Source of the DNA: a bacterium
GTDB taxonomy: Bacteria; Patescibacteriota; CPR2; UBA1875; JAJYID01
Direction of reading: 5' to 3'
Assembly (NCBI GenBank): GCA_021794535.1
Contig: JAJYQQ010000030.1
Location: 1-55,122, forward strand
Length of the DNA: 55,122 nt
Shown: positions 49,739 through 55,122 of the stretch, one piece after another
Layout: every line of letters starts with the position of its first letter
Numbering within the stretch: position 1 is the first letter of the stretch
Program-made: the position numbers and the translations under genes
The notes under the pieces: model-generated
What the model was told of the DNA's origin: nothing
What the model saw: the letters and a program-made list of their open reading frames with translations, nothing else
Databases searched by the model: none

Positions 49739-49832
49739 CTACGGATTACGAATTTTAGACGAATCTACCAATATTACAAATTTGTAGCCATATGTACAAT
49801 TTGTAGATTCGTTTAGGATTAGTAATTAGTAG
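49739..49832. mobile_element. gene-less inverted-repeat element upstream of pgi
   Basis: About 94 bp. The left end is CTACGGATTACGAATTTTAG; the right end is the inverse of a slightly changed version (CTACTAATTACTAATCC), with ACGAATCTAC on both sides. It ends at the ribosome-binding region of pgi. Confidence 0.65.
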
Positions 49833-49839
49833 GAAAAAA

Positions 49840-51012
49840 ATGATTAAGTTTGATTTCAATGATTTAAAACCAAAAAAGGACGAGATAGAAGTTTTCAGCC
49901 CTGCCGACTTTGATTTCACAAAAATCCAGCCGGATATGGACAGGATTTTGGAGACGGCCGGCAAATATGGCGACATTAAGAATTTAATCCTAGTCGCCCG
50001 CGGCGGTTCCATTTCCACTTTTCGCGCTTTTTGGGAAGGTTACGGCAAATATATTTCCGACAAAAAAGTTTACTTTGTAGACACGGTTGATCCGGACTAC
50101 ATTTTTTATGTCAAAGATAAGTGCACGCCAAAGGATTCGCTGGTTCTGGCGATTTCAAAGTCCGGAACAACGGTGGACGTGATAGAAAATTCACTAGTTT
50201 TCAGCGGTTTTCCTCAAGTTATTATTACGACCGATAATGACAATGCGCTAAACGCGCTTGCGGAAGAAAAGGGATACGATACCTTGGTTCACCAGGATGT
50301 GGGCGGAAGATTTTCGGGATTGACCGAAGTCGGACTCTTTCCTGCCGTTCTTTGCGGACTTGATATTTCAGAGATCAGAAAAGGCGGGGAGCAGGCTTAT
50401 AAAGATTTTGAAAAGGGGCTAAATGATGCCAAGAAATTAGCTTTAATCGTCAAAGATTTATCAGATGAAGGTTATGATCAGATATTCTGGCCGATTTATT
50501 CGAAGAAACTAGCGGCGTTTTCGGAGTTCATCGCCCAGGTGATAAACGAAACCGTCTCGAAAGAAGGAAAAGGGATAAGCACCATTATCGCCGAGGGTCC
50601 GGAAAGCCAGCATTTCCTAAATCAGAGATTTTTCGGCGGTCCGAAAAATATGATTGGACTTTTCACAACTGTGGCAAGCTTCGACGAAGAAGAGAATGTG
50701 AAAGTGCCGGATAATTTGAAAAATGTGAAGCTCCGCGACGGAAATGTTGGTAATTTGGATGGAATGCAGCTCTCCGACAGTATGAAGTTTGAGCTAAAGG
50801 GAACTTATGAAGATGCGAAGAACTCGAAGATTCCTGCCATAAAATTAGAAATCGACAAGGTTGATGAGTCAAGTCTCGGCTACTTCACGGCATTCCTTCA
50901 CGTCTTTGCCATCTACCTCGCCCGGGCCTTTGAAGTAAACCCGTTTGACCAGCCGGAAGTGGAAGGATCGAAGAAAATCAGCTTTGAAGCCAGAAAGAAC
51001 TATCAAAAATAG
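49840..51012 (+). CDS. pgi: glucose-6-phosphate isomerase
   Basis: 390 residues, a short form of the family. SIS-type motifs are visible: ARGGSISTFRAFWEGYG, AISKSGTTVDVIENSL, VGGRFSGLTEVGLFPAVLCG (active-site region), EGPESQHFLNQRFFGGP and FDQPEVEGSKK with the C-terminal Lys. It interconverts glucose 6-phosphate and fructose 6-phosphate. With the phosphohexomutase at 43496 it feeds sugar-nucleotide and wall synthesis. The only ribosome-binding hint (GTAGGA) belongs to the inserted element. Confidence 0.92.
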   Translation: MIKFDFNDLKPKKDEIEVFSPADFDFTKIQPDMDRILETAGKYGDIKNLILVARGGSISTFRAFWEGYGKYISDKKVYFVDTVDPDYIFYVKDKCTPKDSLVLAISKSGTTVDVIENSLVFSGFPQVIITTDNDNALNALAEEKGYDTLVHQDVGGRFSGLTEVGLFPAVLCGLDISEIRKGGEQAYKDFEKGLNDAKKLALIVKDLSDEGYDQIFWPIYSKKLAAFSEFIAQVINETVSKEGKGISTIIAEGPESQHFLNQRFFGGPKNMIGLFTTVASFDEEENVKVPDNLKNVKLRDGNVGNLDGMQLSDSMKFELKGTYEDAKNSKIPAIKLEIDKVDESSLGYFTAFLHVFAIYLARAFEVNPFDQPEVEGSKKISFEARKNYQK

Positions 51013-51357
51013 CCTTATTCTGCTATAATCACGGAACCTATGTCGGAATATGGAATCTGGTATTTTGAATTTGGAATGGGAATAGGGGAATAATGGATCG
51101 TTCACCCTCTCTGTCATCTGGAACCCGCCTTCGGAACGACTAAACTCCACAAAATGGAGTCGAGAGGCCCCTTATCTAAAATGGCTAATGCCCAATACCT
51201 AATAACCAATCAAGTCCCAATTTTGAAAATTGATTAATTGAATATTTATTGGAAATTGTGAATTAGAAATTGGAAATTAAGAAAGGGATTCCTCCGCTCG
51301 TCGCTCCGCGAAGTCGGTCGGAATGACAAATCAGGGTAAAATACTAGCGGAGTTTTT
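51013..51357. repeat. repeat-filled spacer before dnaG
   Basis: Holds degenerate GGAAATTGTGAATTAGAAAT units (51250-51280), a hairpin ACTCCA-caaaa-TGGAGT near 51147-51163, and a palindromic unit (GGATTCCTCCGCTCG with CGAAGTCGGTCGGAATGAC, 51290-51328). The last unit is the intergenic relative of the first TsaD insertion. A weak TAAAAT -10 box lies near 51335. Confidence 0.6.
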
Positions 51358-53103
51358 ATGTCTAGTGAAATAGAGGAAATTAAAGATAAGCTGGATATAG
51401 TCGACTATGTCGGCAAAGTGGTCCAGCTTAAAAAAACAGGCGCAAACTACAAGGGCCTGTGCCCTTTTCATAATGAAAAAACCCCGTCATTCATCGTCAG
51501 CCCGGATAAGCAGATATTCCACTGCTTCGGCTGCAACGAAGGCGGCGATATTTTCGCCTTTGTGATGAAGTCTGAGGGGATGGAATTCGTCGAGGCGCTC
51601 AAAAAATTGGCAGCAGACGCGGGCGTAACTCTGGCTAAAAAGTTTGATGCCGGAGCAAGCGACAAGCGGGAAAAACTCTTTGAAATCAACGAAAAGGCCT
51701 GTGACTATTTTGAAAAATATTTAAGAGACCCTTCTGGAAAGTTGGCACTAGATTATTTGAAAAAGAGAAAACTGACCGACAAAACGATCAAGGAATTTCG
51801 CCTCGGTTATGCAAAAAATGAACAGGATGGGCTAATCCGGATTCTAAAAAAAGAAGGTTACGGCGAAAAAGAGATGATAGCCGCGGGCGTTGCCAAAGAG
51901 AGAAATGGCAGGATAATTGACCAATTCCGTGGCAGGGTAACTTTTCCTATAATTAATCCCGGCGGGCGAGTTGTGGGATTTTCGGCCCGGGTACTGGATG
52001 ATGGGCTGCCGAAATATATAAATACGGCGACAACCGAAATATATGACAAATCAAATATTTTATATGGTATTTACCAGGCAAAGGAAAGAATCAGAAAACA
52101 AGACCACGCTATCATCGTCGAAGGAAATATGGATGTCATCGCCTCGCATCAGGCGGGCGTCAAAAATGTGGTTGCTTCAAGCGGAACGGCTCTGACCGAA
52201 AGACAGCTGGACATTTTAAAAAAGTTTAGCCCGAATATCAAACTGGCTTTTGATGTCGATCCGGCGGGAAATATGGCAACCAGGCGAGCTATCGAAATGG
52301 CGCTTCAAAAAGGCATAAATGTCAAAATTATCGAGATACCCGAGGGCAAAGATCCAGCCGATGTTGTGGCAAAGGATCCAAAAATCTGGATCGATGCTTC
52401 AAAAAAAGCTGTTCATGTCATGGACTTTTTACTAGAGAAGCTCTTCACCCCGGAGATTTTATCCGACATTATCAAGAAAAAAAAAGCCACCCGGGAATAC
52501 ATAACCTTCATTGCACAACTGGAGGATTTTGTGGAAAAAGACCATTACATCAAAAAACTTGCGGGTAAAATAAAGGTGGATGAAGATTTTATCCGTAAAA
52601 GCCTGGGCAAGCAGCCGCAAAAGAAAGCGGAAGCAATCCAGGACCGACCGGAAAAACCCGCATTGAGGGACCAAATAGAAAATAGGCTGGTCGGAATATC
52701 GCTCTCAAACGGCAAAAATCTAGACTTTTTGTTCGGATATCTGGAGGAAGAAGACTTTGATAATCCTACAACCCTTAACCTTTACAAGAAGGCAAAAAAA
52801 CACTATACTTCTAAGAAATCATTTGACTTAAAAAAATTTAGAAAACTAGAGAACTACCAGGAACAACATTATTTGGATATATTGCTGCTTCGGGCAGAGC
52901 AGGAAACGAAGGATTTGGGTGAGGAAGAAGCCGCTGAAGAGATCTTCTATCTTGCCAAAAAGATAAAGGCGCTAAATATCCGCCGCGCAAGAGAAGAGCT
53001 AAGCAAAGAACTAAAAGAAGCGGAAAATAGAAAGGACGATAAATGGGCAAAGACACTAGTAAAAAGAATGCAGGAACTAATAAAAAAAGAGCAAAAAATA
53101 TAG
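51358..53103 (+). CDS. dnaG: DNA primase DnaG
   Basis: 581 residues. CHC2 zinc finger (C35, H38, C56, C59 in [11 protein letters not shown]...[10 protein letters not shown]), the RNA-polymerase core with [20 protein letters not shown], Toprim motifs ([31 protein letters not shown]) and a C-terminal helical part (about 430-581) that would contact the replicative helicase. It makes RNA primers at the fork. The next gene, rpoD, starts within its last 20 codons, keeping the common dnaG-rpoD order. Confidence 0.97.
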   Translation: MSSEIEEIKDKLDIVDYVGKVVQLKKTGANYKGLCPFHNEKTPSFIVSPDKQIFHCFGCNEGGDIFAFVMKSEGMEFVEALKKLAADAGVTLAKKFDAGASDKREKLFEINEKACDYFEKYLRDPSGKLALDYLKKRKLTDKTIKEFRLGYAKNEQDGLIRILKKEGYGEKEMIAAGVAKERNGRIIDQFRGRVTFPIINPGGRVVGFSARVLDDGLPKYINTATTEIYDKSNILYGIYQAKERIRKQDHAIIVEGNMDVIASHQAGVKNVVASSGTALTERQLDILKKFSPNIKLAFDVDPAGNMATRRAIEMALQKGINVKIIEIPEGKDPADVVAKDPKIWIDASKKAVHVMDFLLEKLFTPEILSDIIKKKKATREYITFIAQLEDFVEKDHYIKKLAGKIKVDEDFIRKSLGKQPQKKAEAIQDRPEKPALRDQIENRLVGISLSNGKNLDFLFGYLEEEDFDNPTTLNLYKKAKKHYTSKKSFDLKKFRKLENYQEQHYLDILLLRAEQETKDLGEEEAAEEIFYLAKKIKALNIRRAREELSKELKEAENRKDDKWAKTLVKRMQELIKKEQKI

Positions 53104-54185
53104 GCCCCAAAGAAAAAAGCGCGCAGGTAAAACAGGAGGATCTTTTTGAAAAAGGCAAATCCCAAGGCTTTATCACCCAAGATGAGATAATGGCCATCTT
53201 CCCCGATGTTGAAGAAAGCGTTGAGGAGCTGGATGAGATTTACGCCAACCTTGCCGAGCAGGGAATCGATGTTGTCGACAGCCGCGAAAAGATGATTTGG
53301 GGAGACAAGGATAGTGACGCGGACGAAAAGGAGCTGGAAACTCCGGAACTAAATGACTTCGCCGACGACTCTGTCCGAATGTATTTACGGGAAATCGGTA
53401 AAATTTCTTTGCTTACCCGCGAAGAGGAGGTTTCTCTTGCCAAAAGAGTAGTCGAGGGAGACTTGTCCGCAAAAAAAGCCCTGACAAAGGCAAATCTTCG
53501 GCTTGTGGTTTCCATCGCCAAGAAGTTTATGGGCCGAGGCCTGGACTTACTTGACTTAATTGAAGAGGGAAACACCGGCTTGATGCGCGCCGTGGAAAAG
53601 TTTGATTATACCAAAGGCTTTAAGTTCTCAACTTACGCCACTTGGTGGATTCGCCAGGCAATCACCCGAGCAATCGCTGATCAGGCAAGGACCATCAGAA
53701 TACCGGTCCATATGGTTGAGACCATTAATAAGCTGCTTCGAACCAAAAGAAGGCTGCTGCAGGACCTCGGCCGCGAACCTTTGCCGGAAGAGCTGGCAAC
53801 TGAAATGGAAATGGATGTGGCAAAGATTAATCACATTTTGAAAATCTCCCAGGATACAGTTTCCATCGATGCCCAAATCGGCGAAGAGGAAGACTCTCGG
53901 CTTGCCGACTTTATCGAAGATCAGGAAGCGGTAACCCCGGCGGAAGCGGCAACAGCCGAACTGCTTAAAGAAAACATTAAAGAAGTGCTGGAATTTTTAA
54001 CACCTAGAGAACAGAAGATTTTGAGAATGAGATTTGGCTTAGATGATGGCCACGGCCACACCCTCGAAGAAACCGGACAAGAGTTTGGTGTCACCCGTGA
54101 AAGAATCCGACAAATTGAAGCAAAGGCGCTCATGAAACTCCGAAAGCACCGCGAAAGCAAAAAACTTAAAGACTATTTGAGGTAA
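53043..54185 (+). CDS. rpoD: RNA polymerase primary sigma factor
   Basis: 380 residues. A Lys-rich start and a region 1.1-like part ([20 protein letters not shown]) lead to region 1.2 ([20 protein letters not shown]), region 2 ([49 protein letters not shown]), region 3 and region 4 ([38 protein letters not shown]). This is the housekeeping sigma70, consistent with the TTGACA/TATAAT promoters seen across the window. Starts at ATG 53043 after AAAGGA, overlapping dnaG by 61 bases. Confidence 0.97.
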   Translation: MGKDTSKKNAGTNKKRAKNIGPKEKSAQVKQEDLFEKGKSQGFITQDEIMAIFPDVEESVEELDEIYANLAEQGIDVVDSREKMIWGDKDSDADEKELETPELNDFADDSVRMYLREIGKISLLTREEEVSLAKRVVEGDLSAKKALTKANLRLVVSIAKKFMGRGLDLLDLIEEGNTGLMRAVEKFDYTKGFKFSTYATWWIRQAITRAIADQARTIRIPVHMVETINKLLRTKRRLLQDLGREPLPEELATEMEMDVAKINHILKISQDTVSIDAQIGEEEDSRLADFIEDQEAVTPAEAATAELLKENIKEVLEFLTPREQKILRMRFGLDDGHGHTLEETGQEFGVTRERIRQIEAKALMKLRKHRESKKLKDYLR

Positions 54186-54186
54186 A

Positions 54187-54832
54187 ATGTCTAGAATTTT
54201 GGTTTTTGGCGACAGCATAGCCTACGGCGCAAATGATATTACCGGGGGGCTGGGTACAATATCTAAGAAGCTACTTTGATAATGAGAGAGTAAGAGACCC
54301 GAAGAAGGATTTTTCTGTCTACAATCAGTCAGTCTCGGGAAATACAACATTTGGCCTAATTGATCGTGTTGAAACCGAGACGAAATATCGAACGCAAGAA
54401 GATCAAAAGGATATTATTGTTTTTGCGATAGGCATTAATGACTCGGCAATCAGGGAGAGCCCACAAGACAAAGGAAGAACATCAAAGGAACAATTTAGGC
54501 ATAATTTATCATCCTTAATCCGCAAAGCAACGCATTATGTCGACGGCCGAATCATTTTTATAGGGCTCACTCCGGTCGATGAGACAAAAACCAATCCCAT
54601 CTCATGGAATAGCGTACTTTACACAAATGAGAGAATCAGACAATTTGAGAATGCGATACTAGAAACTGCAGAAGAAAACAAGCTTCCGTTCATCCCAATA
54701 TTTGAAAGCCTTATAAATACAAACTATAAACCAATGTTTCCAGATGGGTTGCATCCCGATACCAAGGGCCATGAACTGATTTTTAAGACCGTAAAAGATT
54801 ACCTGGAGAAAAATAAGGTAATCGAGTTCTAG
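54187..54832 (+). pseudogene. SGNH/GDSL hydrolase split by a frameshift in a G6 run
   Basis: ATG 54187 opens MSRILVFGDSIAYGANDITGG and then leaves frame at six G residues (54244-54249). The rest continues in the next frame as GGWVQYLRSYFDNERV. With five G the two join as ITGGWVQYL, giving one protein of about 214 residues. Blocks I (GDSIAYG), III-like (FAIGINDSAIR) and V (FPDGLHPDTKGHELI) of the SGNH family are all present, so the esterase was recently intact. Causes: true mutation, slippage-tolerant expression, or a sequencing error in the homopolymer. It starts one base after rpoD. Confidence 0.85.
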
Positions 54833-54844
54833 AGCCCACAATTA

Positions 54845-54890
54845 CAAGGGCCTGGCCCTTGCACTGTTTTGTTTTGAAGGTCCGACCTTC
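54845..54890. repeat. two palindromes after SGNH gene
   Basis: CAAGGGCC-T-GGCCCTTG (54845-54861) and GAAGGTC-C-GACCTTC (54876-54890), the same pair of palindrome types as at 28168-28262. Confidence 0.8.
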
Positions 54891-54899
54891 TTTGGAGAG

Positions 54900-55122
54900 T
54901 TATTTCGTAACTACAACCATCACTCTGCCTTGGTCCATTTTCGGCGTTTGGGCATCGATCGCTTGGAATAAGATATCCCAGGAATATTGAATGCTTTCAC
55001 CGCTTACGCCGGAGTCGTTGACGATAACATTTTGGGGGTTATAACCCTTCAAAACCAAAATGTGATAGACGGATATCGGCCCGTAATGCGGATTTTTTAG
55101 AGCGTGAGTCATGACCGGCACC
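54900..55122 (-). CDS. C39-like peptidase, C-terminal part (cut by window edge)
   Basis: About 73 residues run in from the right edge. The stretch PVMTHALKNPHYGPISVYHI, then LVLKGYNPQNVIVNDSG with a His about 17 residues before the Asp, matches the second half of C39-like papain-fold domains, where these are the catalytic His and Asp. The catalytic Cys and any signal peptide lie outside the window. The tail DAQTPKMDQGRVMVVVTK closes the domain. The family call is based on this half only. Confidence 0.6.
   Translation of the reverse strand, partial: VPVMTHALKNPHYGPISVYHILVLKGYNPQNVIVNDSGVSGESIQYSWDILFQAIDAQTPKMDQGRVMVVVTK

Overview
The window looks like a chromosomal segment from a Candidate Phyla Radiation (Patescibacteria)-type bacterium, at moderate AT content and with the standard bacterial code. 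TGA is used as a stop and no housekeeping frame needs it as a sense codon. The lineage call is an inference from gene style: compact housekeeping proteins, GxxExxY, four-helix S23 and GIY-YIG mini-genes, orphan membrane and HEAT-like proteins, and few complete biosynthetic pathways. I cannot place it below that level.

Layout. 1-5.2 kb is accessory: a truncated transposase, a serine hydrolase, an inverted-repeat GIY-YIG cassette and a strongly promoted and terminated orphan gene. 5.2-9.2 kb is an SOS operon on the minus strand (lexA, small helical gene, recA, recX) interrupted by two inverted-repeat cassettes, each carrying a GxxExxY nuclease-like gene. 9.2-13.5 kb has RNase J, family-4 uracil-DNA glycosylase and a DUF4143 ATPase. 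13.7-17.7 kb is an accessory stretch of GC-richer orphans, a DHH phosphoesterase, two related structured leaders, a possible small RNA and an S23 gene. 17.8-21.9 kb holds a TrmB regulator, a large HEAT-like orphan, a palindrome cluster and a membrane protein. 21.9-28.1 kb is a compact operon: LexA-like repressor, nuclease-methyltransferase fusion of BcgI-like architecture, DUF3800, a HEPN-like protein, HsdS specificity subunit and a YfcE phosphodiesterase. It is the best candidate for an unusual defence system. 28.3-31 kb is rpsO-pnp. 31.4-33.5 kb is a two-component system with a secreted peptide that shares its promoter box. 33.7-41 kb has a TPR protein, two parS-like sites with DnaA-box-like 9-mers, valS behind a T-box leader, a B12/radical SAM protein and tsaD. 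From 41 kb rightward genes run mostly on the plus strand: femX, murE-like, phosphomannomutase, aroQ, groES-groEL under CIRCE, pgi, dnaG, rpoD, a frameshifted SGNH hydrolase and a partial C39-like peptidase.

Three genome-scale patterns stand out. First, a family of inverted-repeat elements, with or without a GxxExxY gene, sits in gaps between co-transcribed genes (recA/recX, rpsO/pnp, groES/groEL). Second, dispersed palindromic repeats have been inserted in frame into housekeeping proteins (TsaD three times, YfcE twice, UDG, FemX and the DUF3800 C-terminus). Third, several genes appear to have leaderless or almost leaderless promoters. The switch from leftward to rightward transcription near 41 kb, with parS-like sites at 34.4-34.8 kb, suggests that the replication origin is nearby.
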